The notes under the pieces were generated by a model. That model was not told where the DNA came from. It saw only the letters and a program-made list of their open reading frames with translations, and did no database searches. This document shows positions 6,740-13,491 of a DNA stretch of 18,835 nucleotides, one piece after another (the first letter of the stretch is position 1; every line of letters begins with the position of its first letter). The translations under genes and the position numbers were made by a program. Origin of the DNA: Acidobacteriota bacterium (GTDB taxonomy: Bacteria; Acidobacteriota; Vicinamibacteria; Vicinamibacterales; Fen-181); contig PMKG01000348.1 of NCBI GenBank assembly GCA_003157675.1, forward strand, positions 274-19,108, read 5' to 3'.

Positions 6740-7665
6740 GCAATGCGTTCACCCCCGTCCGCGCGGATCAGGGCGCCGTTGATCCAGTGCGCTTCGTCGA
6801 GGCTGAGCAGGTAGACGACGTCGGCCACGTCCTCGGGCGTCGTGAGCCGGTGGAACGGATTGCGGCGGCGGGCGCCGGCCTTCATGCGGCCGCTGCCGGG
6901 GATCACGCGAAGCGCCGGCGTGTCGGTCACGCCGGGCTGGATGATGTTCGAGCGGATGCCGTACGGGGCGAATTCCACCGCGATGGCGCGCGACACCGAT
7001 TCGAGCGCGACCTTGGCCGCCGCCACCGCCGCGTAGCCGCGCCACGCGACGGCATTGCCCTCGCTCGTCAGGCCGAGGACGCGCGCGTCGGACGCGAACA
7101 GGCCTGCGGCGTGGATCCGCTGGACCCACGTCATCAGGCTCGTGCCCATCGCGAAGATCGTCCGCGCCATGTCCTCGTCGTCCAGCACGCCCTCGCCGTA
7201 ATAGACGGGCCGCAGCGCCTGGAAGATCGGCTCGCCGGACTCGGCGAGCGCGTCGACGGTCGTGTCCATCAGGGTCGTGGGCACGCCGAGCGCCTGGGCC
7301 AGGCGCTCGAGGGCGGGCTCGGCGCCTGACGGCGGCTCGTGGACCAGCAGCTTCAGATTGCCGAAGGCGATCGAGTGGAGCAGGACGCGGACCCGCCCGT
7401 CGGCGCCGAGGTTCGAGGCGAGCGCGTCGAGCACGGCCGCCATGCCCTCGGGGGTCAGGGCGTCGAGGTTGAGGCTGACGAACCCGTTCCCGTGGGCGCG
7501 GATCTCGTCGAACTCGCGTTCGATGCGGTCCATCGCCCCGCGCCGATCCCGGTGCGCGACAAGCACGCTCATGCCCTCGGCGCCGAGCTTCTTCGCCGAC
7601 GCGAGGCCGAACCCGCTGGAGCCGCCCAGCACCACCGCCCACTGCTGCTTCGTGAATCGAGTCAT
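6736..7665 (-). CDS. Enoyl-ACP-reductase-like SDR oxidoreductase
   Basis: A 309-aa short-chain dehydrogenase/reductase. The N-terminal cofactor loop is GGSSGFGLA, and the mid-protein LLHSIAFGN resembles the FabI SIAF region. The active site is Tyr211-x6-Lys218 (GYAAVAAAKVAL), the FabI-type spacing rather than the classical Yx3K of ketoreductases. GIRSNIIQPGVTDTPALRVIPG follows. It is longer than FabI (about 262 aa) because of an extended segment, roughly residues 120-185, where the substrate loop would lie. The start is ATG at 7665; the preceding GGGCGGA is a weak Shine-Dalgarno. As first gene of the minus-strand island it probably reduces the enoyl intermediate, but a ketoreductase role cannot be excluded. 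Its TAG stop is formed by the edge of the element at 6739. Confidence 0.82.
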   Translation of the reverse strand: MTRFTKQQWAVVLGGSSGFGLASAKKLGAEGMSVLVAHRDRRGAMDRIEREFDEIRAHGNGFVSLNLDALTPEGMAAVLDALASNLGADGRVRVLLHSIAFGNLKLLVHEPPSGAEPALERLAQALGVPTTLMDTTVDALAESGEPIFQALRPVYYGEGVLDDEDMARTIFAMGTSLMTWVQRIHAAGLFASDARVLGLTSEGNAVAWRGYAAVAAAKVALESVSRAIAVEFAPYGIRSNIIQPGVTDTPALRVIPGSGRMKAGARRRNPFHRLTTPEDVADVVYLLSLDEAHWINGALIRADGGERIA

Positions 7666-7800
7666 CAGTTGTCCGCCCCCGCCGACCGAGCCCGCACGGG
7701 GGCCCATCGACTGCTCCGGCGCAGGACGGCGACGAGGGCCATCCTGCCGTCGACGCACAGCACATCCGTCGTCGGCCGGGTACCACGCCGCATTCCTGTC

Positions 7801-7836
7801 GAGTGTGAAACGCCTATTCTAACTTAGTATCGCGCC
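7801..7836. promoter_or_regulatory. AT-rich patch in a divergent intergenic region, probable promoter zone
   Basis: The 264-bp gap between the divergent SDR and cupredoxin genes is GC-rich except for one patch around tattctaacttagtat (7815-7830). On + it offers TAGTAT or TATTCT as -10 candidates; on - it offers TAGAAT. No convincing -35 was found for either direction, so the exact promoters are not assigned. The rest of the gap (7666-7800 and 7837-7917) shows nothing I can identify. Confidence 0.35.
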
Positions 7837-7917
7837 ATTCCGGGTCTTCGTCTTGCCCTCGCGCCTTTCTTCGAGCGAGAATCGTCCGGGGCGCCGGCAC
7901 GTGACCGAGGGCCCGAC

Positions 7918-7926
7918 AGGAGGTGA
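7918..7926 (+). promoter_or_regulatory. Near-perfect Shine-Dalgarno of the cupredoxin gene
   Basis: AGGAGGTGA matches the anti-Shine-Dalgarno almost completely, the strongest such site seen in the window. GTG at 7930 is 6 nt from the GGAGG core and ATG at 7936 is 12 nt away, favouring the GTG. It suggests high translation. Confidence 0.75.
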
Positions 7927-7929
7927 TTG

Positions 7930-8307
7930 GTGAGCATGAAACAGATCGTGTCGTTCGGTGTGGCCCTCTCGGTCGCGGCGATCAGCGGCGGGGCCGTCCC
8001 GATGTCGGCCCAGGCGACCACGCCCGCTCAGCCGAAGGTACAGAAGGTCAAGCTGAGCTTCGACGACAAGGGCTATGTGGTGACGCCCGACACGGTTGTC
8101 AAGGGCATCCCCGTCCGGATGGAAGTCGACCTGGGCACGGTGACCGGGTGCATGCGGACCGTCGTCATCGACGCGGTCAAGGTGAAGAAGACCGTCTCGG
8201 AAGGCCAGACCATCATCGAGTTCACGCCCACCAAGACCGGCAAGGTCGAGATCGTGTGCGGCATGAACATGGGCCACGGCAGCTTCACCGTCGTCGACCA
8301 CAAATAG
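7930..8307 (+). CDS. Secreted cupredoxin-like protein
   Basis: A 125-aa protein with an N-terminal signal peptide (MKQIVSF, then a hydrophobic Ala/Val-rich core, likely cleaved after SAQA). The mature part is a single small beta-sandwich resembling the EfeO-type/Cupredoxin_1 family. It has a strand ending at VTGC (Cys74), then FTPTKTGKVEIVCGMNMGHG carrying Cys110, Met112, Met114 and His116. In classical cupredoxins the first ligand is His; here Cys74 occupies that region, as in a known subgroup whose members bind Cu or lack a type 1 site. The start is GTG 7930 on Shine-Dalgarno spacing, or ATG 7936. The EF-P paralogue gene follows after 16 nt, so they may share a transcript. A periplasmic copper-handling or electron-carrier role is inferred. 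Confidence 0.75.
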   Translation: MSMKQIVSFGVALSVAAISGGAVPMSAQATTPAQPKVQKVKLSFDDKGYVVTPDTVVKGIPVRMEVDLGTVTGCMRTVVIDAVKVKKTVSEGQTIIEFTPTKTGKVEIVCGMNMGHGSFTVVDHK

Positions 8308-8323
8308 CGGCGGGACAACACGC

Positions 8324-8899
8324 ATGGCTGCCCTGATCGAAGCGATCGACCTCAAGCGGAAGACCTTCTTCGAGGTCGATGGCCTCCCGTTCGTCTGCCT
8401 CGACGTCGAGATCTCCACCCCGACCGCGCGCGGGGGCCAGACGCTCGTTCGCGTCAAGATGCGCAACCTGAAGACGCGCGCCGTCTTCGACCGGACGTTC
8501 AAGGCCGGCGACAGGTTCAAGGAGCCCGACCTGGTCCAGTCCCCGGCGAGCTACCTCTACAGCGACGGCAACGGCTCGCACTTCATGGACCAGGAGAGCT
8601 TCGAGACGCTCACGCTCCAGGAGGACATGCTGGGCGACGCGCTCGACTTCCTGGTCGACGGCCAGATCGTGCAGATCCTGCTGTTCAACGGGTCGGTGAT
8701 CGGCCTGCAGATGCCCCAGCAGGTCGAGTTGACGGTGACGTACACCGAGCCGGGGATTCGCGGCGACACGGCCAGCGGCAGCGTCAACAAGGCGGCCACG
8801 CTCGAGACGGGCATCGAGATCCGCGTGCCGCTGTTCGTCAAGCAGGGCGAGAAGGTCCGCGTGCACACCGAGACGCGCGAGTTCATGGGAAGGGCGTAG
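8324..8899 (+). CDS. efpL: Elongation factor P paralogue, YeiP/EfpL type
   Basis: A 191-aa three-domain EF-P-fold protein, the normal family length. It has an N-terminal KOW-like domain, a central OB domain with YLYSDGNGSHFMDQESFE, and a C-terminal OB domain with PGIRGDTA and KAATLETGIEIRVPLFV. The tip of the first-domain loop reads STPTARGGQTL, matching the SPTARGAATL loop I recall for E. coli YeiP (EfpL) rather than the PGKG loop whose Lys is modified by EpmA. The protein ends in EFMGRA, close to YeiP's YMGRAD. EF-P proteins rescue ribosomes stalled at polyproline; EfpL-type proteins are proposed to act with an unmodified Arg at the loop tip. The ATG at 8324 has only a weak purine stretch upstream. 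A bacterial EF-P with an atypical loop is the alternative. Confidence 0.82.
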   Translation: MAALIEAIDLKRKTFFEVDGLPFVCLDVEISTPTARGGQTLVRVKMRNLKTRAVFDRTFKAGDRFKEPDLVQSPASYLYSDGNGSHFMDQESFETLTLQEDMLGDALDFLVDGQIVQILLFNGSVIGLQMPQQVELTVTYTEPGIRGDTASGSVNKAATLETGIEIRVPLFVKQGEKVRVHTETREFMGRA

Positions 8900-8915
8900 A
8901 GGGTCCAGGGCCTGA

Positions 8916-8992
8916 GGCAGGCCTGAAGGCCCGCCCTACACACGGTCCTGCAGGCCGACTCGCCCGTTGTAGGGCGACCCTTTAGGGTTGCC
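8916..8992. repeat. Second paired REP-like element
   Basis: Unit 1 (8916-8939) is a palindrome centred on cctgaagg with a cgccctac tail. Unit 2 (8969-8992, gtagggcgaccctttagggttgcc) has the accct-tt-agggt stem (8977-8988). The tails cgccctac (8932-8939) and gtagggcg (8969-8976) are exact inverse complements, so the pair folds like the element at 1206-1275. Unit 2 is related to the palindrome at 1283-1304. It fills most of the 133-bp gap between the EF-P paralogue and the MscS gene and could help end the upstream transcript. Confidence 0.65.
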
Positions 8993-9032
8993 TAATGGCT
9001 GGGATCAGGCTCGGGGAGATGGAGGAGCGCCA

Positions 9033-10661
9033 ATGAGGCCCGCGATCGGTCCCGTCCTTGTCGCGCTCGTGCTGGTCGCGGTCCTGGCCCCGACCGCCTC
9101 GTCGCAGGGCCTGCTGCCTCAATTGCCGACATCCGCGCCGGCCGCCGCGCCCGCGAGCGCGCGGGCCGACGCGTACGGCCGCCAGACGCCGGCCGGCACG
9201 GTGATGGGGTTCCTGTCGGCGGCAACGGGAGGCGACTGGGCGCGCACGGTGAAGTACCTGGACACGAGTTTGTCCGAGCCGAACGCCGAGCAACTCGCGC
9301 GGGAGCTGAAGGTGCTGCTCGACCGCGGGCTGACGGCCGACCTCCTCAGCCTCGTGAGCCGGACGCCGGAGGGGGAGCGGGGCGAGCGGGTCGGCAAGGA
9401 CCACGAACTGGTCGGCTCGATCGACACCCAGACCGGCAAGCTGGACATCCTGCTCGTTCGCGTCCAGTACGACGTTCAGCCGCCCTATTGGCTGTTCGCG
9501 CCGGAGACGCTTCGCGGCGTGGCGGCCGCCTACGAGGAATACGAACCGTCGTTCATCGAGGCCTGGCTGCCGAAGTCGCTCGTCCAGGGTTACGGCGAGC
9601 GGTACCGGCTCTGGTCGTGGGTCGTCATGGCGGCGGCGGGCGTGGTCGGCCTCATCCTCGCCGCCCTGCTCTCGCGGCTGCTCAGGCTGGTCGTGTTCCT
9701 CGCGCTCGGTCGCGCGCCGGCAGGGCTCTCGTTCGCGAGCGTGAAGGGGCTGCTGCGGCCCGCCTACTGGCTGATCTTCAGCGCCACGCTGCAGGTGATG
9801 TCGGGATACCTGCTGACGCTCAGGCAGCGGTACCTCGGCGGGCGGCTGGCGACGCTGCTGGTGATCACGTCGGCGATGTGGCTTGGTGTGACCTTCCTGG
9901 CGACGACGATCGGCCGATGGGTCGGCACACTCGAACGGCGGGGCACGACCGAACGGATCGCGCTCGTGAGGCTCACCGGCCGGCTGCTGCAGACGGCAGC
10001 GGTCGTGGTGGGCGTCCTGATCCTGCTCGGGGCGATCGGCATCAACCTCACGCCCGTGCTGGCCGGCCTGGGCGTCGGAGGGATCGCCGTGGCGCTGGCG
10101 TCGCAGAAGACGCTCGAGAACCTGTTCGGCGGGATGATGGTCATCGGCGACAGCCCGATCCGGATCGGCAACTTCTGCCGCGTGGGGACGATGACGGGCA
10201 CGGTGGAGGACATCGGGCTCAGGTCGACTCGCATCAGGACGCTGGCGCGCACGATCATCTCGATTCCGAACGCGGATCTCGCGAGCCAGAGCATCGAGAA
10301 CTTCGCCACGCGCGACAAGCTCCTCTTCAACCCCGTGTTCTCGCTGCGCTACGAGACGACGGTCGCGCAGCTCCGCGTCGTGCTCGCCGAGTTCCGGGCG
10401 CTCCTCGACCGGCACCAGCGCATCGAGTCCTCCTCGGTGCGGGTGCGCCTGCTGCGCTTCGCGCCGTCCGGCCTCGAGGTCGAGATCTTCGCCTACGTGA
10501 CCGTCACCGACTACGACGAGTTCCTGGCCGTGCAGGAGGACCTGCTGCTGCGGCTGATGGACGCCATCGAGACGAGCGGCACGGCGCTGGCCTTCCCGTC
10601 GCAGTCACTGTATTTCACGCGGGACCAAAGGGTCGACCGGGAGCAGCCCGGCAAGCCCTGA
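9033..10661 (+). CDS. MscS-family mechanosensitive channel with N-terminal soluble domain
   Basis: A 542-aa protein with a signal peptide (residues 1-24, ending TASSQ). An extracytoplasmic region of about 165 residues, with an Ala/Pro linker, follows. Transmembrane helices lie near residues 192-213, 243-263, 271-293 and 318-339. The pore helix and MscS core are at about 342-430, recognisable from GVGGIAVALASQKTLENLFGG, then GDSPIRIGNFCRV and GTVEDIGLRSTRIRT, continuing to IPNADLASQSIEN. A cytoplasmic alpha/beta domain runs to the end. MscS channels release solutes on hypo-osmotic shock; larger members with extra domains can have other triggers. The start is ATG 9033, with GGAGGAG 5 nt upstream; an in-frame start at 8988 would lie in the REP-like repeat and has no Shine-Dalgarno. 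It appears to be transcribed alone. Confidence 0.9.
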   Translation: MRPAIGPVLVALVLVAVLAPTASSQGLLPQLPTSAPAAAPASARADAYGRQTPAGTVMGFLSAATGGDWARTVKYLDTSLSEPNAEQLARELKVLLDRGLTADLLSLVSRTPEGERGERVGKDHELVGSIDTQTGKLDILLVRVQYDVQPPYWLFAPETLRGVAAAYEEYEPSFIEAWLPKSLVQGYGERYRLWSWVVMAAAGVVGLILAALLSRLLRLVVFLALGRAPAGLSFASVKGLLRPAYWLIFSATLQVMSGYLLTLRQRYLGGRLATLLVITSAMWLGVTFLATTIGRWVGTLERRGTTERIALVRLTGRLLQTAAVVVGVLILLGAIGINLTPVLAGLGVGGIAVALASQKTLENLFGGMMVIGDSPIRIGNFCRVGTMTGTVEDIGLRSTRIRTLARTIISIPNADLASQSIENFATRDKLLFNPVFSLRYETTVAQLRVVLAEFRALLDRHQRIESSSVRVRLLRFAPSGLEVEIFAYVTVTDYDEFLAVQEDLLLRLMDAIETSGTALAFPSQSLYFTRDQRVDREQPGKP

Positions 10662-10707
10662 CGGGGCGCCGGCTCATCTCCCCGGGGCCGCCGCGTCGAA
10701 ATCGGTC

Positions 10708-10713
10708 TACAAT
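10708..10713 (+). promoter_or_regulatory. Possible -10 element (TACAAT) upstream of heme A synthase
   Basis: TACAAT stands out in the otherwise GC-rich 135-bp gap before the heme A synthase gene. No matching -35 lies at 16-18 nt, so this is only a candidate start region for the ctaA, small-protein and DsbB-fusion genes. Confidence 0.25.
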
Positions 10714-10796
10714 CTCGCCCGGTGCCATGACTGGTGGCGGGGCCGGGTGGGCTCGCACCGCCGGAGGACGCGACCCGTGAGGAGCAGGTGAGAACG

Positions 10797-11699
10797 ATGA
10801 CCAAGCTCGCACGATTCAGCTGGGAAGTCCTGGTGTACAACCTCGCCGTGATCGCGCTCGGGGCCTACGTGCGGGCGACGCGATCCGGGGCGGGGTGCGG
10901 GGCGCACTGGCCCCTCTGCAACGGCGAACTCGTCCCGCAGGCGCCGAGCGTCGAGATGCTCGTCGAGTTCTCGCACCGGGTCAGCAGCGGCCTGGCCGTC
11001 CTGGCGGTGGCCGCGCTGCTCATCTGGGTCTGGCGGACCTGCGCGCCGGGCCATCCCGCGCGGCGCACCGCCGCGTGGGCGATGGCGTTCATGGTGACCG
11101 AGGCCGGCGTGGGCGCGGCGCTCGTCCTGTTCCGCCTCGTGGCCGACAACGCCAGCTTCGCGCGCGCGTGGTTCATGGCCGCGCACCTCGCCAACACGTT
11201 CCTGCTGCTCGCCTGCCTGGCGTGGACCGCGTACCATCTGACGCGCCAGGCCCCGGCGCGTGTCCGGCGGCACCGGGCGGCGATCGTGGAGTTCGGCCTC
11301 GGCGGCGCGGTCATCCTGCTGGCTGCCGTCAGCGGGGCCGTGGCCGCGCTCGGCGACACGCTCTACCCGGCGGGCTCACTGGCCGAGGCGCTCGGCGCGG
11401 AATTCTCCGGCGCGTCGCACCTACTGGTGCGGCTCAGGCTGTTGCATCCCACGATCGCCGTGTTCATGGCGGTCGGCCTGGTCGTCGTCGGGATCCGGGT
11501 CGGCTACGCGTCGCGCGGATGGTCGAGGACGCTCGGGTTCGCGCTGGCCGGTGCGGCCGCCTGGCAGGTGCTCGTCGGCCTCACCAGCGTGCTGCTGCTC
11601 GCGCCGGTCTGGATGCAGCTCGTGCACGTGCTGAGCGCCGACCTGGTGTGGATCGCGTTCGTGCTGCTCGCGATCGACCGCTCGACGGCCACGGCCTGA
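10797..11699 (+). CDS. ctaA: Heme A synthase (CtaA/Cox15 family)
   Basis: A 300-aa polytopic membrane protein that oxidises heme O to heme A for aa3-type cytochrome oxidases. It carries GAYVRATRSGAGC and HWPLCNG, placing Cys34 and Cys41 in the first extracytoplasmic loop. The conserved heme-ligand histidines appear in EFSHRVSSG, AAHLANTFLLL, LLHPTIAV and LVHVLSADLVW. Repeated four-helix halves match the family's internal duplication. The start is ATG 10797, downstream of GGAG and AGGTGAG. It heads a plus-strand group with the 55-aa membrane protein and the DsbB-like fusion. No cytochrome oxidase or heme O synthase gene is in the window, so its partners are elsewhere or upstream of the portion shown. 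Confidence 0.93.
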   Translation: MTKLARFSWEVLVYNLAVIALGAYVRATRSGAGCGAHWPLCNGELVPQAPSVEMLVEFSHRVSSGLAVLAVAALLIWVWRTCAPGHPARRTAAWAMAFMVTEAGVGAALVLFRLVADNASFARAWFMAAHLANTFLLLACLAWTAYHLTRQAPARVRRHRAAIVEFGLGGAVILLAAVSGAVAALGDTLYPAGSLAEALGAEFSGASHLLVRLRLLHPTIAVFMAVGLVVVGIRVGYASRGWSRTLGFALAGAAAWQVLVGLTSVLLLAPVWMQLVHVLSADLVWIAFVLLAIDRSTATA

Positions 11700-11717
11700 C
11701 GACCGGCTCGCGGGTCG

Positions 11718-11738
11718 CGGCTTACGGCTTACGGTTCT
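11718..11738. repeat. Short 7-bp tandem repeat
   Basis: Two exact copies of cggctta (11718-11731) are followed by a degenerate third (cggttct). They sit between the ctaA stop and the next ribosome binding site. The period is the same as in the array at 13414-13427. Confidence 0.5.
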
Positions 11739-11746
11739 GGAGGAGG
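11739..11746 (+). promoter_or_regulatory. Ribosome binding site of the 55-aa membrane protein
   Basis: GGAGGAGG lies 6 nt before GTG 11753. This strong site is the main reason to accept such a short gene. Confidence 0.7.
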
Positions 11747-11752
11747 ACGCAG

Positions 11753-11920
11753 GTGGAGTTTCTCAATTTCGTCGTGATCCTGGTGACGGCGTTTCTCGTC
11801 CTGCGCAAGCCCCACAAGGAGCGGCTGGCGTTCGGGCTGCTCGTCTTCAGCGTGCTGCTCATGGTGTTCCTCTTCTCCGTGGCCACGCGGACCGGGCTGC
11901 TGCCCGGGGTGAACTACTGA
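11753..11920 (+). CDS. Small membrane protein of unknown function (55 aa)
   Basis: The frame GTG 11753 to TGA 11920 encodes 55 residues: MEFLNFVVILVTAFLVL, a basic turn RKPHKER, a second hydrophobic stretch LAFGLLVFSVLLMVFLFSV, and a short tail ending GVNY. Two membrane helices with a positively charged hairpin loop are predicted by eye, so both termini probably face outward by the positive-inside rule. A GGAGGAGG site stands 6 nt upstream. It lies 53 nt after heme A synthase and 26 nt before the DsbB-like fusion, suggesting a shared transcript. A role in oxidase or disulfide biogenesis can only be guessed from position. I do not recognise the family. Confidence 0.7.
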   Translation: MEFLNFVVILVTAFLVLRKPHKERLAFGLLVFSVLLMVFLFSVATRTGLLPGVNY

Positions 11921-11946
11921 CCGCCACGGGCGGAAGGGGGACGCTT

Positions 11947-13413
11947 GTGAGACGAGACGCGCTCTATACCATCCTCGCGCTGGCGGTGCTGGCGCTGTCC
12001 CTCGTGCCGATCGGCATCGCGGTGTTCGTCCTCGGCTTCGTCTACGGCGATTCACCGTGCGTGATGTGCTGGGAGCAGCGGATCGGCATGGCGCTCGTGG
12101 CGCTGGTCGGCCTGTTCGTCCTGCGCTACGGCCCGAAACCGAAGTACATCGGCATGGGCGTGCTCGTGGCCGCGTGGGGCGTGTTCATGGGCCTGCGCCA
12201 CACCGGCATGCACGCCGCGCGCGACGTCGGCCAGGGGTTCAGCGCCGAGATCCTCGGCGCCCACACCTACACCTGGGCGCTGCTGATCTACCTGGTCACC
12301 GTCGCGCTGATGGGCCTGCTGCTGATGATGACGAGGAAGGAAGACGTCGAGGAGCAGCCGCGGAGGCTCGGGCCGCTCGAGGCGTTCGCGAGCGCTGTGT
12401 TCATGGTCGTCATCGCGGCCAACGTCGTCCAGGCCTTCGCCAGCACCGGCCCGCCGCCGTTCATGGGGCAGGGCGACCCGGTGCGGTTCTCCTTCTCGCC
12501 GAAGCACTGGGTCTGGTCGGCCGAGGAGTGGTCGCCGGCGCCCGTCTCGCTGCGCGGGCGCTGGTCGATCGACAAGCCGGACACGTCCACCCCGCTTGTC
12601 GACCCCGAGCGCGGACCGCTGGCGAATCTCCCGGTCCTGCCGGTCGCCCGCCGGATCCGCGTCGGCTTCCCGCTGAACGGCACTCCCACCGACCTGGCCT
12701 ATGACGCGGCTACGAAGCAGTTCCTGATCACCACGCAGCACGGCCTCTACCTGGCCGACGACACGCTGGCCGCGATGGTGCGCTACACGATCGTCGATGC
12801 TGGCTATTCCGTGGATCTCGGCACGTTCGCCGCCGCGGCGTTCCTCGACAAAGGCGCGCTCCTGGCCGTCGGCGAGAACAAGAGCTTCGTGGTCGTGCGG
12901 CCGAGCGTCCGGGCCGACGCCGACGCCAATTTCCGGTACTTCCTCGAGTCGGCCGGCGCCTTCGACGAGTTGTCGCGGTCGCGCTTCGGCACGGTCCGCG
13001 CCCGGATGATGTACATCGAGTCGGCGGCCTTCGACCCGGCGACGGCGTCGATCTACACGGTGACCGTGCCGAACAACAAGGTGAAGCGGCTGGTCGTCTC
13101 GCGGTTCGATCGGCGCGATATGACGCTCTCGGAGGAGTTCACGCCGACGCTCGCGCCCGATGCGGGTCTGGCACTCTCGCCGAAGCGCACGCTGGACGAG
13201 CTGTTCGTCACCGGCTCCACGGTAGCCGACGGCTCCCTGTACGCGCTCAGCGCCGCCTATAGCACGCTCTTGAAGATCGACCTGGCCTCGCACCGCGTGG
13301 TCGCGGCCTACGCCGTCCCCGGCCTCGTCGCGCCGACCGGCCTCGCCGCCGTGGGGGACGAGCTCTTCATCGTCGGACGGGGAGGGACGGTGTGGGTGGT
13401 TGGTAGAAAGTAA
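11947..13413 (+). CDS. DsbB-like membrane domain fused to a probable beta-propeller
   Basis: A 488-aa protein. Residues 1-135 form four membrane helices with SPCVMCWEQR after the first (Cys38 and Cys41), matching the PCxLCxxER quinone-linked motif of DsbB. A further helix lies near residues 149-167. The remaining ~300 residues look extracytoplasmic: repeated beta-rich segments such as GTPTDLAYDAATKQFLITTQ and LVAPTGLAAVGDELFIVGR suggest propeller blades. No cysteine occurs after Cys41, so the second DsbB disulfide pair that oxidises DsbA is missing. It might be a quinone-linked redox protein using only the CxxC pair. GTG 11947 is the start, preceded by GGAAGGGGG. The frame is continuous, so the fusion is not an assembly of two annotated genes. 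Function of the propeller is unknown. Confidence 0.8.
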   Translation: MRRDALYTILALAVLALSLVPIGIAVFVLGFVYGDSPCVMCWEQRIGMALVALVGLFVLRYGPKPKYIGMGVLVAAWGVFMGLRHTGMHAARDVGQGFSAEILGAHTYTWALLIYLVTVALMGLLLMMTRKEDVEEQPRRLGPLEAFASAVFMVVIAANVVQAFASTGPPPFMGQGDPVRFSFSPKHWVWSAEEWSPAPVSLRGRWSIDKPDTSTPLVDPERGPLANLPVLPVARRIRVGFPLNGTPTDLAYDAATKQFLITTQHGLYLADDTLAAMVRYTIVDAGYSVDLGTFAAAAFLDKGALLAVGENKSFVVVRPSVRADADANFRYFLESAGAFDELSRSRFGTVRARMMYIESAAFDPATASIYTVTVPNNKVKRLVVSRFDRRDMTLSEEFTPTLAPDAGLALSPKRTLDELFVTGSTVADGSLYALSAAYSTLLKIDLASHRVVAAYAVPGLVAPTGLAAVGDELFIVGRGGTVWVVGRK

Positions 13414-13454
13414 GAAGTACGAAGTAGGCGGTCGGCAGCAGGCGGTAGGCAGTG
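13405..13454. repeat. Degenerate short tandem repeats
   Basis: From the stop codon of the DsbB-like fusion onward there are gaagtac/gaagtag heptamers (13414-13427), then two 14-bp copies, ggcggtcggcagca (13427-13440) and ggcggtaggcagtg (13441-13454), that match at 11 positions. It appears to be a decayed low-complexity array between convergent genes. Confidence 0.5.
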
Positions 13455-13485
13455 TGTCGCGCGTGATTCACTGCATACAGCCTAC
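13445..13485. terminator. Possible bulged hairpin between convergent genes
   Basis: gtaggcagtg (13445-13454) can pair with cactg (13469-13473) and cctac (13481-13485), leaving a 7-nt bulge. It lies between the convergent DsbB-fusion and permease genes. There is no U-tract on either strand, so intrinsic termination is doubtful. Confidence 0.25.
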
Positions 13486-13491
13486 GGTCTA

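Noticed and set aside
6748..6950. Premature frame break or pseudogene in the SDR near the element
   Set aside because: The frame runs cleanly from the Y-x6-K site to the natural-looking ADGGERIA end typical of SDR C-termini; only the stop codon is element-derived.
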